64,000 nt of DNA, from NCBI GenBank assembly GCA_934513685.1, contig CAKSWY010000009.1:1-64000 (forward strand), given 5' to 3'. The DNA is from an uncultured Oscillospiraceae bacterium. Its GTDB lineage: Bacteria; Bacillota; Clostridia; Oscillospirales; Ruminococcaceae. Under the pieces are notes generated by a model. It was not told the origin of the DNA and searched no databases. It saw only the letters and a list, made by a program, of their open reading frames with translations. Position numbers and translations under genes: made by a program. This document shows, piece after piece, positions 1 through 8,741 of the stretch (its first letter is position 1; each line of letters starts with the position of its first letter).

Positions 1-623
1 CTGAACTTCTTCACCACCAGCAGCTCATGGCCGCTTTTGTCGGCGTTGTCGCTCATGGCGCGCAGCACCACACAGGGCACCCCGTTGCGGGCGGCGATCT
101 GGCTCACGGCTGCACCTTCCATCTCCACGCAGTCCGGATGGACCTTTTCCGCGATCACAGCCTTGGTGGCCCTATCGCCCACAAAGGTGTCGCCGGTGGC
201 AATGCGGCCCGCAATCGCCTTTACGCCCAGGGCAGCGCAGGCGTCCAGGGCGGCCTGCACCAGTGCCGGATCGCCGGTGTAGCTCTTCAGGAAGGGCGCA
301 CTCTGGCAAATCATGCTCACCTCGGCGTCGTGGTAGCACACTTCCTTGCCCACCACCACATCGCCGATGCCGATCTCCTCACTCATGTTGCCGGCAATGC
401 CGGAAAAGATGATGGCCTGTGCGCCGAATTTGCCGCACAGCACCTGGGTGGTGGCGGCGGCATTGGCCTTGCCCATGCCGGCACAGCATACCACCACTTC
501 TTTGTCGCCCAGGCGGCCCTGATGGTACTCCACCCCGGCGTACTGCTGCACCTCAACGCCGCTCAGGCGGGCGCACAGCTGATCCACTTCGTCGGGCATA
601 GCGCCCATAATGCCATATTTCAT
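1..623 (-). CDS. mtnN: 5'-methylthioadenosine/S-adenosylhomocysteine nucleosidase (partial, 3' end outside window)
   Basis: Reading the minus strand from the ATG at 623 gives 207 residues that run off the left edge. The family cleaves adenine from MTA and SAH in methyl-group recycling and quorum-signal precursor formation, in the cytoplasm. Seen: start MKYGIMGAMPDEV with the family's Glu12 in place, the glycine-rich SGIAGN (74-79), the substrate-binding MEGAA (168-172) and SDNAD (191-195) carrying the catalytic Asp. The gene starts only 17 bases after the ychF stop, so it is probably cotranscribed with it. The family is about 230 residues long, so some 25 residues are missing. Confidence 0.93.
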   Translation of the reverse strand, partial: MKYGIMGAMPDEVDQLCARLSGVEVQQYAGVEYHQGRLGDKEVVVCCAGMGKANAAATTQVLCGKFGAQAIIFSGIAGNMSEEIGIGDVVVGKEVCYHDAEVSMICQSAPFLKSYTGDPALVQAALDACAALGVKAIAGRIATGDTFVGDRATKAVIAEKVHPDCVEMEGAAVSQIAARNGVPCVVLRAMSDNADKSGHELLVVKKF

Positions 624-640
624 GTACTTTTCCTCTCGGC

Positions 641-1753
641 TTACACGTTAAACAGGAACTCGATGATGTCGCCGTCCTGCACCACATATTCTTTGCCCTC
701 GGTGTGCTGCAGGCCCTTGGCCTTCACCGCGGCCATGTCGTAGCCGCAGGCCGCGAAATCATCGTAATGCACCACGCTGGCTCGGATGAAGCCGCGCTCG
801 AAGTCGGAGTGGATCTTGCCGGCCGCCTGCGGGGCCTTGGTGCCGCGGCGGATGGTCCAGGCGCGGCACTCCTTCTTGCCGTCGGTGAGGAAGCTGATCA
901 GGCCCAGCAGGGTGTAGCTGGCCTTGATCAGGTTGTCCAGGCCGGAGGCGGTCACGCCCATCTCCGCCAGAAAGGCCGCCTTCTCCTCGGGAGAGTAGTC
1001 GGCGATGTCCTCTTCGGTCTTGGCGCAGATGGGGATGCACTGGGCACCCTCGGCCTCGGCCAGCTTGCGCACTGCCTCCAGATGGGGGTTGGAGTCCACG
1101 CCCTCCATCAGGTCGTCCTCGCTCAGGTTGGCGGCGTAGATGACCGGCTTTGCGGTGAGCAGGCCCATTTCCTTCTTCTGAGCCATCTGGTCCTCATCGG
1201 TCTCATCGAACTCAAAGGTGCGGGCATTTTTGCCCTCGCCCAGATGGGCGGCCAGCTCGGCCAGCCACTGGGCCGCCGCGCCGGCCTTCTTGTCGCCGGT
1301 CTTGGCGGCTTTGGCCATGCGGGCCTGGCGGTTCTCCACCACTTCCAGGTCGCTGAGGATCAGCTCGGTGTCGATGGTCTGGATGTCGCGGATGGGGTCC
1401 ACACTGCCCTCCACATGGATCACATCGGTGCCGTCAAAGCAGCGCACCACATGCACAATGGCGTCGCACTCCCGGATGTTGCCCAGAAACTTGTTGCCCA
1501 GGCCCTCGCCCTTGGAGGCGCCCTTTACCAGGCCGGCGATGTCCACGAATTCCACAATGGCCGGGGTCTTTTTGTTGGTGTCCCAGATTTCCGCCAGCTT
1601 GTCCAGCCGGGCGTCGGGCACGGCCACAATGCCGGTGTTGGGGTCGATGGTGCAGAAGGGGTAGTTCGCCGCCTGGGCATTTTTGGTGCTGGTAATGGCG
1701 TTGAACAGGGTACTTTTGCCCACATTGGGCAGGCCCACGATTCCGAGTTTCAT
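641..1753 (-). CDS. ychF: Redox-regulated ATPase/GTPase YchF (Obg family)
   Basis: A 370-residue protein, full length for the family. P-loop GLPNVGKS at residues 7-14, DIAGLVKGAS (switch II/G3 region) and the C-terminal TGS-like domain ending EFLFNV are visible. YchF is a universal ribosome-associated P-loop protein that prefers ATP in characterised members and is linked to oxidative-stress responses. The start follows GGAG-like sequence, and an excellent sigma-A promoter lies about 100 bases upstream (1852-1880). It heads a short operon with mtnN. Confidence 0.96.
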   Translation of the reverse strand: MKLGIVGLPNVGKSTLFNAITSTKNAQAANYPFCTIDPNTGIVAVPDARLDKLAEIWDTNKKTPAIVEFVDIAGLVKGASKGEGLGNKFLGNIRECDAIVHVVRCFDGTDVIHVEGSVDPIRDIQTIDTELILSDLEVVENRQARMAKAAKTGDKKAGAAAQWLAELAAHLGEGKNARTFEFDETDEDQMAQKKEMGLLTAKPVIYAANLSEDDLMEGVDSNPHLEAVRKLAEAEGAQCIPICAKTEEDIADYSPEEKAAFLAEMGVTASGLDNLIKASYTLLGLISFLTDGKKECRAWTIRRGTKAPQAAGKIHSDFERGFIRASVVHYDDFAACGYDMAAVKAKGLQHTEGKEYVVQDGDIIEFLFNV

Positions 1754-1851
1754 AGCAGTTTGTATCTCCTTTAGGATCGTTTTTAGGATCGCTGTTTTAT
1801 TTTATGGTGCGCCGCCTGCACCTGCTTCATAAAGGCAGCCGACGCGTTTAT

Positions 1852-1880
1852 AGTATAGCACATGGGGGTTCCGTTTTCAA
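1852..1880 (-). promoter_or_regulatory. Sigma-A promoter of ychF-mtnN
   Basis: On the minus strand TTGAAA (1875-1880) and TATACT (1852-1857) are separated by 17 bases. It faces ychF, whose ATG is about 100 bases downstream. Confidence 0.75.
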
Positions 1881-1953
1881 TTTTGCTTTCACGGGGGCGT
1901 GGAAGGCGGCGGGGGTGCGTTTTGGCACTGCCGCGGGCTTACTGAAAAGGTAA

Positions 1954-2025
1954 GATGCCACCTCATCAGTCAGCTGCGCTGACAGCTTCCCCTCGAGGGA
2001 AAGCCTATGGGGCTCGGCAGAACGC
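1954..2025. repeat. Dispersed hairpin repeat, copy 1
   Basis: Contains gccacctcatcagtcagctg, the small hairpin cagctgcgctgacag, the palindrome-like cttcccctcgagggaaag and a ctcggcagaacgctgcc tail. It lies in the gap between ychF and the tct-island terminator. Same layout as the copies at 8649, 22585, 23918 and 32359. Confidence 0.85.
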
Positions 2026-2057
2026 TGCCCGCCGGGGAAATTTCCCATTCACCTTCC

Positions 2058-2106
2058 CCAAAAAGCGCCTTGGGCGGGGAACCCGAAGGTCCTCCGCCCA
2101 AGGCGC
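2058..2106 (-). terminator. Intrinsic terminator of the tct island
   Basis: Minus strand: arms GCGCCTTGGGCGG (2094-2106 and 2065-2077) enclose a short loop and are followed by TTTTTGG. It lies just after the stop of the RraA-like gene. Confidence 0.8.
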
Positions 2107-2152
2107 ATCATTTAGGAAGGAAAGGAGAATGACAAAATGAATGTCGTAGATG

Positions 2153-2878
2153 TCACAGTTTGTACTCGTCCATGTAGCTGCCGAAGGTGGCGGGGTTCTT
2201 GCCCTCCATCCGCTTTGCGGTGGTGGCCAGATGCTTCTGGCTGTAAGCAGCCAGATCGGACTTCATCAGCTCGAAGGTCTTGTCCTCCGAAGCCTTCTTC
2301 TTGATGGCCACTTCGGCCACGGCCTCGGCGTCCTGACGGCGCACAACCACGATGCCGTCCTTATCGCCCACCAGAATGTCACCGGGGAACACCACCTGAC
2401 CGCCGCAGGCGATGGGCACGTTCACTTCGCCGGGACCGAACTTCCAGGGGCCCTGGGGGGTGATGCCCTTGGCGTAGATGGGCATATCCAGCGTCTCAAT
2501 GCCGTCCAAGTCGCGCAGGCAGCCGTCCACCACGATGCCGGCCAGGCCCTTCATGCAGGCGAAGCGCATCATGATCTCACCGGCCAGAGAGCGGTTGCAG
2601 CCGCTGGCGCCATCCACCACGATGATGTCGCCGGGCTGGGCCATATCCAGCGCCTGATGGAAGAACAGGTTGTCGCCGATGGGGGCTTTCACGGTGATGG
2701 CGGTGCCCAGCAGGGGCTTGGCGGTGTCGGGGTTCAGCAGCTTCATGTAGTCATGCATGCAGTACAGCCGGTTCATCTCATCGTTGATGTTGCTGGAGGG
2801 CAGGCCGCGGAACATCTCCACAACCTTGGGATCGGGACGGGTAACTTCCGTAAAAATGCGATTGCCGATGGTAATCAT
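2153..2878 (-). CDS. RraA-like protein / 4-hydroxy-4-methyl-2-oxoglutarate aldolase family
   Basis: 241 residues. The RraA/HMG-aldolase fold is recognisable from the PGDIIVVDG segment and the active-site pair in VVDGCLRDLDGI (Arg-Asp), which in class II pyruvate aldolases binds substrate and divalent metal. True RraA (RNase E inhibitor) is about 160 residues and belongs to bacteria with RNase E; this longer form, placed last in a tricarboxylate-transporter operon, points to an aldolase or oxaloacetate decarboxylase in catabolism. RBS AAGGAGG lies 9 bases before the ATG. The exact substrate cannot be read from the sequence. Confidence 0.85.
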   Translation of the reverse strand: MITIGNRIFTEVTRPDPKVVEMFRGLPSSNINDEMNRLYCMHDYMKLLNPDTAKPLLGTAITVKAPIGDNLFFHQALDMAQPGDIIVVDGASGCNRSLAGEIMMRFACMKGLAGIVVDGCLRDLDGIETLDMPIYAKGITPQGPWKFGPGEVNVPIACGGQVVFPGDILVGDKDGIVVVRRQDAEAVAEVAIKKKASEDKTFELMKSDLAAYSQKHLATTAKRMEGKNPATFGSYMDEYKL

Positions 2879-2934
2879 TGTTCAGTTCCTCCTTATCAGG
2901 TTTCACAGGTCAGGCATTCAAAAAACCATGCGGT

Positions 2935-3906
2935 TCATGCCAGTTCTTCTTTGTTCACGATGGAGCGCATCCCCTTGTCGCCGGTGGCGGCATACTGGGC
3001 AATGTCCTCCATGCAGATGGCGGCCATGTTGATGTCGTTGTCCACGGTGTTGCCGCCGCAGTGGGGAGTGGCAACCACGTTGTCCAGATTCAGCAGCGGA
3101 GAGTCCTTGTCCAGAGGCTCGGCCGCGAAGGTATCCAGGCCGGCGCCCAGAATCTTTCCGGCTTCCAGCGCCTCGATCAGAGCAGCCTCGTCCACCACGC
3201 CGCCGCGGGAGGTGTTGATGATGCAGGCCGTGGGCTTCATCATGGCCAGCCGCTCTTTGCTGATCATGCCGGCGGTGGAATCCAGCAGCGGCACATGGAT
3301 GCTCACAATGTCCGCCTGGGCCATCAGGTCATCCAACTCCACGTATTTCACGCCCAGCGCCTGCTCCTGCTCGGGAGACATACGGAACACGTCGTAGTAG
3401 AGCACCTCGCAGTCAAAGCCGTTCTTCACGATGGCAGCCACCTTCTTGGCGATGTTGCCGATGCCCACCAAGCCGACCGTTTTGCCGTGCAGCAGGTAGG
3501 AGCGGCCGGAGTACTGCTCGCGGGCCCACTCGCCCAGACGCATATGATCCTTCAGCGGCTCAATGTTGCGCAGCACCGCCAGCATCAGGGTCACGGCCAG
3601 CTCGGCCACCGGCATGCTGTTGCCGCCCACGCAGACGGAGACGGGAATGCCCTTCTCCCCTGCCGCCTTCACGTCGATCTTGTCGTAGCCCACGCCCCAC
3701 TTCTGAATGAACTTCAGCTTGGGGGCCGCGGCGATGGACGCGGCGTTCACCACGCCGCCCCGGTTGACCATGTACTCTGCGTCAGCCAGCAGGGCCAGGT
3801 CGTCGTCGGGCTTTACCAGATAGGTCTCAAAGCCTTCGGGGCACTTTGCCTTCAGGGCGTTGAGCATATTCTCAGAAAATTTGCCGTACAGTGCAATTTT
3901 TTCCAT
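2935..3906 (-). CDS. D-isomer-specific 2-hydroxyacid dehydrogenase
   Basis: 323 residues, normal for the family. Rossmann motif in VGLVGIGNIAKKV (around 145), the substrate Arg in NTSRGGVVDEAAL, Glu in the AAEPLD segment and catalytic His in TPHCGGNT are all present, so it should be an active NAD(P)-dependent oxidoreductase acting on 2-hydroxy/2-keto acids. It resembles phosphoglycerate dehydrogenase but lacks the C-terminal ACT regulatory domain. It lies between tctA and the aldolase gene with gaps of 31 and 56 bases, so a role on the imported acid or its cleavage product is likely. Confidence 0.9.
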   Translation of the reverse strand: MEKIALYGKFSENMLNALKAKCPEGFETYLVKPDDDLALLADAEYMVNRGGVVNAASIAAAPKLKFIQKWGVGYDKIDVKAAGEKGIPVSVCVGGNSMPVAELAVTLMLAVLRNIEPLKDHMRLGEWAREQYSGRSYLLHGKTVGLVGIGNIAKKVAAIVKNGFDCEVLYYDVFRMSPEQEQALGVKYVELDDLMAQADIVSIHVPLLDSTAGMISKERLAMMKPTACIINTSRGGVVDEAALIEALEAGKILGAGLDTFAAEPLDKDSPLLNLDNVVATPHCGGNTVDNDINMAAICMEDIAQYAATGDKGMRSIVNKEELA

Positions 3907-3937
3907 TGGAACTTCACCTCAGTTTTCAGGACCTGTT

Positions 3938-5473
3938 TCAGCTCTGCTTTTCGATGGCATGGGCCTTTTTGTTCACGATCTTCATCATCACGGGAGAGAA
4001 CAGGGAGGCCACGATCAGCACAGCCAGCACGATGGCGATGGGGCGGCCCAGGAAGTAGTTCAGCATACCGCCCTTGGCGCCCGCCAGGATGACGGCACGC
4101 CGCCAGTTGCTCTCGCAGATCTCGCTCAGCACCATGCCCAGGATCATGGGAGGTGCAGCGAAGCCGGCCTTCTTCAGGATGAAGCCGATGAGACCGAACA
4201 CCAGCATCACGCCCACATCAAAGATGTTGTTGCGGATGGCGAAGGTGCCGACGGCGCACAGGGCCACGATGACGGGGCCGAGAATGCCCATGGGCAGCGA
4301 GCTGACGCGGGCGATGTAGCGGGCCGCGAACAGGCCGATGACGCCCATCAGGATGTTGGCCAGCAGGAAGCCGGTCATGATGCCGTAGGTGGTGGCAGCG
4401 TTCTTGGTGAACATGGAAGCGCCGGGGGTCAGGCCATGAATCATCATGCCGCCCAGCAGGATGGCCGCCACGGTGGAACCAGGCAGAGCCAGAGTGATCA
4501 GGGGGATCAGCGCACCGCCGGTGGCGGCGTTGTTGCCGGTCTCACAGGAGGCAACGCCTTCCAGCGCGCCGTGGCCGAACTTTTCGGGATGCTTGGAGAA
4601 CTTCTTGCCCATGGAGTAGCAGATCCAGGAGGAGACGCCTGCACCGGCCGCCGGGACAATGCCTACCAGCGTACCCACCAGAGAGCAGCGCACCATGGTG
4701 GGGATGAGGGTTTTCAGCTCGCTCCAGGGAGGAAGCGCGCGGCCCTTCTTCAGGTTTTCTTCGTCCTCAATGACGGAGCCGGACTTGCCGTGGTGCACAT
4801 CGTAGGCCAGGGTCATCACCTGTGCCACCGAGAACAGACCGATCAGGGCGGGCACGAAGTTGATGCCGTCTTCCAGCTGAACCAGACCCATGGTCATGCG
4901 GGGGTAGCCGCTGATGGCGTCCAGACCAACGCAGCCCAGCAGCAGGCCCAGCACGCCGGAGAACAGGCCCTTGATGAGGGATTCACCGGCCAGGCTGGCG
5001 ATGACGGTCAGGCCGAACACGGCCAGCAGGAAGTATTCCAGAACCGAGAACTTCAGGGAGAAGGCGCCCAGCGCGGGGGCGATGAGCAGCATGGCGATGG
5101 CGCTGAAGGTGCCGCCCACGGCGGAACCCAGCGTGGCCACGCCCATGGCCTCCATGCCGCGGCCCTGCTTGGTCAGCTGGTAGCCGTCAATGGCGGTGGC
5201 AGCCGAAGCGGGAGTGCCGGGCGTGTGGCAGAGGATGGCGGTAATGGAGCCGCCGTAAATAGCGGAGGTGTACATGGCCACCAGCATGGTGAGGGCGGCC
5301 ACAGGGCTCATGCCGTAGGTGATAGGAATGAGCAGCGAAACGCCCATGGCGGCGGAAAAGCCGGGCAGTGCGCCGATGACCATGCCGCCCACAGTACCGG
5401 CGACCAGTGCAATCAGCACGTCCAGACTGAGCAGGGACTGAAAACCGGCAATCAAACTTGCAACATCAACCAT
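3938..5473 (-). CDS. tctA: Tripartite tricarboxylate transporter, large permease subunit TctA
   Basis: 511 residues, very hydrophobic with about 12 predicted membrane segments. The signature stretch GALPGFSAAMGVSLLIPITYGM near residues 33-54 and the PGTPASAATAIDGY motif are typical of TctA. It forms the channel of a secondary transporter that takes up citrate-like tricarboxylates or other carboxylates, delivered by the TctC binding protein. RBS AAGGAGG precedes the ATG. It follows tctB by 23 bases in the same operon. Confidence 0.96.
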   Translation of the reverse strand: MVDVASLIAGFQSLLSLDVLIALVAGTVGGMVIGALPGFSAAMGVSLLIPITYGMSPVAALTMLVAMYTSAIYGGSITAILCHTPGTPASAATAIDGYQLTKQGRGMEAMGVATLGSAVGGTFSAIAMLLIAPALGAFSLKFSVLEYFLLAVFGLTVIASLAGESLIKGLFSGVLGLLLGCVGLDAISGYPRMTMGLVQLEDGINFVPALIGLFSVAQVMTLAYDVHHGKSGSVIEDEENLKKGRALPPWSELKTLIPTMVRCSLVGTLVGIVPAAGAGVSSWICYSMGKKFSKHPEKFGHGALEGVASCETGNNAATGGALIPLITLALPGSTVAAILLGGMMIHGLTPGASMFTKNAATTYGIMTGFLLANILMGVIGLFAARYIARVSSLPMGILGPVIVALCAVGTFAIRNNIFDVGVMLVFGLIGFILKKAGFAAPPMILGMVLSEICESNWRRAVILAGAKGGMLNYFLGRPIAIVLAVLIVASLFSPVMMKIVNKKAHAIEKQS

Positions 5474-5496
5474 AATTCAAGTTCCTCCTTTCCGGT

Positions 5497-5958
5497 TTAC
5501 AGCAGCTGGCCCAGAACACCGAAGCCGTCCACCGAGACGTTCAGCATACGGGCGAACACGAAGTAGATCACCAGCAGGTAGCCCACATCGATGGCCAGAA
5601 TCAGCTTCCAGGAAGTCTGCTTCATAAAGCGCATCAGCACGGGGATGATGATGGCCGTGGCCACGAAGTAGCCAACGAAGTAGAACAGCAGCACATAGGC
5701 CAGAACAATGCCCCAGGTGATGAGGGGGATCTTCACGCCGTCCCAGGTAAAGAGCTTTTTCTGCTCCTCCGCGGGGGCCTTGCTTTTCATCACGCCCTGA
5801 TAGAGGATGCAGCCCGAGAGAACCGTCATCATGGCCACCAGCAGATTGGGCATCATGGCAGCTTCCGAAGGCAGGGACCGGTTCATGGCGTAAAACAGCA
5901 GGCACAGCGCCAGGCAAACAAATCCGATGATCACATCTTGATGAATCTGTTTCTTCAC
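5497..5958 (-). CDS. tctB: Tripartite tricarboxylate transporter, small subunit TctB
   Basis: 153 residues with four predicted membrane helices, the size and topology of TctB, the poorly conserved small membrane partner of TctA. Translation appears to start at GTG (5956-5958) with AAAGGAG just upstream, giving MKKQIHQD. It lies between tctC and tctA, the standard order. Confidence 0.92.
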   Translation of the reverse strand: MKKQIHQDVIIGFVCLALCLLFYAMNRSLPSEAAMMPNLLVAMMTVLSGCILYQGVMKSKAPAEEQKKLFTWDGVKIPLITWGIVLAYVLLFYFVGYFVATAIIIPVLMRFMKQTSWKLILAIDVGYLLVIYFVFARMLNVSVDGFGVLGQLL

Positions 5959-5974
5959 AAGAAGGCTCCTTTCT

Positions 5975-6013
5975 TATCGGGCGGCCGCAAAAGCATCTTG
6001 CGGCCGCCCGATA
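5975..6013 (-). other. Perfect 16-bp hairpin between tctC and tctB
   Basis: TATCGGGCGGCCGCAA (5975-5990) and its exact complement (5998-6013) flank a 7-base loop. On the minus strand no T-run follows (AAGAAAGG comes next, which is the tctB RBS region). This looks like an mRNA-stabilising or partially attenuating stem rather than a full terminator. Confidence 0.7.
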
Positions 6014-6066
6014 GTTCTATCAAATTTTGTTGGGGATTCCTGCAATCGTTTTACAAAGAGCCTTGC

Positions 6067-7089
6067 TTATTTCTGCACGCCCCAGATCTCCAGACGGGTA
6101 TCCAGCTGCTCGTCCAGCAGGGCCTTGTACTCGTCGCCGGTGTACAGCTTCAGCTCGGCGCCCATGGCTTCCATGTTCTTCTGGTAGTCGGGGTCCTCAA
6201 AGGCATCTTCCAAAGCCTGAGTCATGCGGTCCACAATGGCCTGATCCACGCCCTTCATGTAGGCATAGCCGCGGGCAGAGAAGGAAACGTAATCGTCCAC
6301 GCCAGTCTCTTTGGCGGTGGGCACGTCGGGCAGGTACTTGGAGCGCTCGTCGGCAAACACGACGATGGGCTTGTAGCCGTTCTCTTCGGCTTCCATCACG
6401 TCGCCCACGTTGGCGGACAGGAAGTCCGTCTCGCCGGCCAGGAACATGGTGGTGGCATCGCTGGCGCCGTCCACGGGGATGACGGTCAGCTGGCAGTTAT
6501 GCTCTTTCTGCAGCATCTTGGCCACGGTGCCGTCGCCGCTGGTAATGCTGGTGGTGGCAGAAGCCATGACCAGGGGGTTCTCCTGAGCGTACTTCACCAG
6601 AGAGGCGTAATCGCTGAAGCGGGTCTCATCGCTGCGGATGCAGAGCACCTGATAGTCGATCACGTGGTTGGCCAGCAGCTCGAAATCGTCGATGGTGTCC
6701 TCACGGGGGTTGGTCTCATCGTAGTGGCCGTACAGAGCGGACAGGTTCACCAGCGCGAAGGTGTAGCCGTCCGGGTCGGTGTTATGCAGCAGCTGGTTCC
6801 AGGCCAGCCAGCTGCCGCTGCCGGGAACGTTCTCCACGATGACCGGCACTCCCAGGTCCTTCTTCAGGGCCTCAGCCACATAGCGGCAGCCCAGGTCGGA
6901 CGAGCCGCCGGCGGAGTAGCCGCACAGCAGGGTGATGGGCTTCGAGGGCCAGCTGCCGTCGCTCTGGGCGGTGGTGCTGGAAGCATCGGCCGTGCTGCTG
7001 GCCGGGGTAGACGAAGCTGCAGAGCCGCCGCAGGCGACCATACTAACTGCCATCGTTGCCGCTAAAAGCATACTGACGAGTTTTTTCAT
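6067..7089 (-). CDS. tctC: Tripartite tricarboxylate transporter substrate-binding lipoprotein TctC
   Basis: 340 residues. N-terminal MKKLVSMLLAATMAVSMVAC is a lipoprotein signal peptide with the lipobox Cys at residue 20, followed by a Ser/Thr/Ala-rich linker. The mature part starts WPSKPITLLCGYSAGGSSD, the TctC/Bug-type pattern, and includes FALVNLSALY. The protein captures the carboxylate outside the membrane and hands it to TctAB. It is the first gene of the operon and is read from the lacI-tctC gap. RBS AGGAGG precedes ATG. Confidence 0.95.
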   Translation of the reverse strand: MKKLVSMLLAATMAVSMVACGGSAASSTPASSTADASSTTAQSDGSWPSKPITLLCGYSAGGSSDLGCRYVAEALKKDLGVPVIVENVPGSGSWLAWNQLLHNTDPDGYTFALVNLSALYGHYDETNPREDTIDDFELLANHVIDYQVLCIRSDETRFSDYASLVKYAQENPLVMASATTSITSGDGTVAKMLQKEHNCQLTVIPVDGASDATTMFLAGETDFLSANVGDVMEAEENGYKPIVVFADERSKYLPDVPTAKETGVDDYVSFSARGYAYMKGVDQAIVDRMTQALEDAFEDPDYQKNMEAMGAELKLYTGDEYKALLDEQLDTRLEIWGVQK

Positions 7090-7228
7090 TCTTCTTTTCC
7101 TCCTAGAATTTTTTGTTTGGGCTTTTGGTTTTTTACGGTTTGCTGTATATATGTGAGGGAGAAATCCTTCTCCAGATCCGACGAAATTTATGGCTGAAAT
7201 TTGCTCGCAGCATCGGTCGATTTGTTTC

Positions 7229-7255
7229 GTTAACCGTTTGCGTTAATCGGTTAAC
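7229..7255. promoter_or_regulatory. Candidate LacI-family operator upstream of tctC
   Basis: GTTAACCG (7229-7236) and CGGTTAAC (7248-7255) form a perfect 8-bp inverted repeat with an 11-base spacer, in the gap before the first transporter gene. The TTAACC/GGTTAA core resembles known LacI-family half-sites. Regulation by the adjacent LacI protein is inferred. Confidence 0.6.
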
Positions 7256-7263
7256 AACTGCTG

Positions 7264-7297
7264 TAAAAAAATTAAGGATAATTTTCATATCCTCAAT
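7264..7297 (-). terminator. Intrinsic terminator of the lacI-type gene
   Basis: Minus strand: GAGGATA and TATCCTT pair around a 7-base loop and are followed by AATTTTTTT. It directly follows the regulator's stop codon, so the tct operon probably has its own promoter downstream. Confidence 0.7.
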
Positions 7298-7303
7298 TTT
7301 TTA

Positions 7304-8329
7304 TCAGGTCGGCCGCAGGCGGCTCAGCTGGGTGGAACGGCGGAAGGTCAGCGTACCGGACAGTGCCTGCTTGCCCTCGCTCATTCGCCCCTGCAGGATG
7401 GCTTCGATGATCTTTTCCCCCGCGACCCGGCCCATGCGGTCCATGGGCTGGCGGATGGAAGAAATTCCCGGTGCCACCAGTTCGGACCAGCCGACTGCAT
7501 CGTACCCGCAAACGCCGATGTCCTCAGGCATTCGCAGCCCGCGCTGCTCCACTTTTTTTAAGGTAAGGAAGAGGGTGTGGGTATTCACCGCGAAGAGTGC
7601 CTTTTTCTGCTCGGGGTATTCCCGCAGGAACTGCTCCACCGCTTCGTTCACCCGGAGTTCTTCCCGGCCCACCAGGGCCACGGCGTCCTCCCGGTTCATG
7701 CCGAAGAGCTTTTCCGCCCACTGGGCGAATATGTCCCCCATCCACTTTTTGTGAAAATTGTCCACGTCCTGCAAGAAGCGAACCTTTTCAAATCCCTGCT
7801 CCTTCAAATGCTGAAGCATATTCGCGATCAGTTCGTCGTGCTTGACGTAAACGCTGCCGTAGGGCCAATCCTTCAGCTGGCGCGTACAGATAACCACCGG
7901 AATGTTCCGCTTGCACAGGGCCAGATAAGGTTCTGCCGTTTCGTGGCAGGGAATGAGCACCAGCCCGTCCACCTGCTGGTTCAGGCACAGCTGAATGGCC
8001 TGTTCTTCTTTCACGGGGTCGTCGTTGCTGCAGCACACCACCGTACCGTACCCGTTCTGGGCGCAGACGCTGTTGATCTGCGTCACCGTCTGGGCACCGA
8101 TCTGGTAGCGCAGGCTGTTCACCACCACCCCGACCAGTTTGCTTTTTTGTGATTTCAGGGTTCGCGCGGCGCTGTTGGGCGCATAGTCCAGTTCTTTAAT
8201 GACCTGTTCAATGCGCTGCCGCGTCTCCTGCGACATAAACTCATAGTTTCCATTCAAATATCTTGAAATGGTCGTCTTGGAAACGCCGACCTTCTTCGCA
8301 ACGTCCGCGATCGTTGCTTTCCGTTCCAT
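7304..8329 (-). CDS. LacI-family transcriptional regulator
   Basis: 341 residues. N-terminal helix-turn-helix ATIADVAKKVGVSKTTISRYLNG at residues 4-26, hinge helix with NSAARTLKSQ, then a periplasmic-binding-protein-like sensor domain (GVVVNSL... onward). The position directly upstream of and codirectional with tctCBA, plus palindromes in both flanking gaps, suggests it controls the transporter and degradation genes and itself in response to the imported acid or a breakdown product. Confidence 0.93.
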   Translation of the reverse strand: MERKATIADVAKKVGVSKTTISRYLNGNYEFMSQETRQRIEQVIKELDYAPNSAARTLKSQKSKLVGVVVNSLRYQIGAQTVTQINSVCAQNGYGTVVCCSNDDPVKEEQAIQLCLNQQVDGLVLIPCHETAEPYLALCKRNIPVVICTRQLKDWPYGSVYVKHDELIANMLQHLKEQGFEKVRFLQDVDNFHKKWMGDIFAQWAEKLFGMNREDAVALVGREELRVNEAVEQFLREYPEQKKALFAVNTHTLFLTLKKVEQRGLRMPEDIGVCGYDAVGWSELVAPGISSIRQPMDRMGRVAGEKIIEAILQGRMSEGKQALSGTLTFRRSTQLSRLRPT

Positions 8330-8361
8330 GGTTCCTCGATTGTTAAGTGTTTATCGTTTTA

Positions 8362-8417
8362 GTTTACCGGTTTCTGTTCGCTGATTAGAGAATACCAAAA
8401 CTTTCCGCCGCTGTCAA
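8362..8417 (-). promoter_or_regulatory. Promoter of the lacI-type gene with possible autoregulatory operator
   Basis: Minus strand TTGACA (8412-8417), 17-base spacer, TATTCT (8389-8394). Just downstream lies gtttaccggtttc (8362-8374), similar to the ACCGGT core bound by LacI-family proteins. The promoter is well supported; autoregulation is inferred. Confidence 0.65.
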
Positions 8418-8648
8418 TCGTGCTTTCTATACAAAGTTCGGGGGCGGTTTTTCGTCACTTTGCGGGAGGGGCAGAAATTTGCAGGCGATTTTTGTGCAAA
8501 AGATAAGGAGAGAAATGCAAATGGCAAAAAGGATAACGCCAAAACGGCCTCCCCGGGTGGGGAAGCCGAAATGCGATGAAACGTAAAATTGACAGAAAGC
8601 CGCAGCAGCAGGCCCCGGCTCACCGCCACACCCTAACCGCAACGGTAA

Positions 8649-8722
8649 GCTGCCACCTCATCAGTCAGCTGCGCTGACAGCTTCCCCTCAAGGGGAAGCC
8701 TGCAGCCTCGGCAAAAGCAGCA
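8649..8722. repeat. Dispersed hairpin repeat, copy 2
   Basis: gccacctcatcagtcagctg, then cagctgcgctgacagc and cttcccctcaaggggaagcc, then ctcggcaaaagcagcacc. Almost identical to copy 1. It fills the gap between the lacI-type promoter and the small gene at 8742. Confidence 0.88.
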
Positions 8723-8741
8723 CCGCCGCGAGGAAAAGCCT

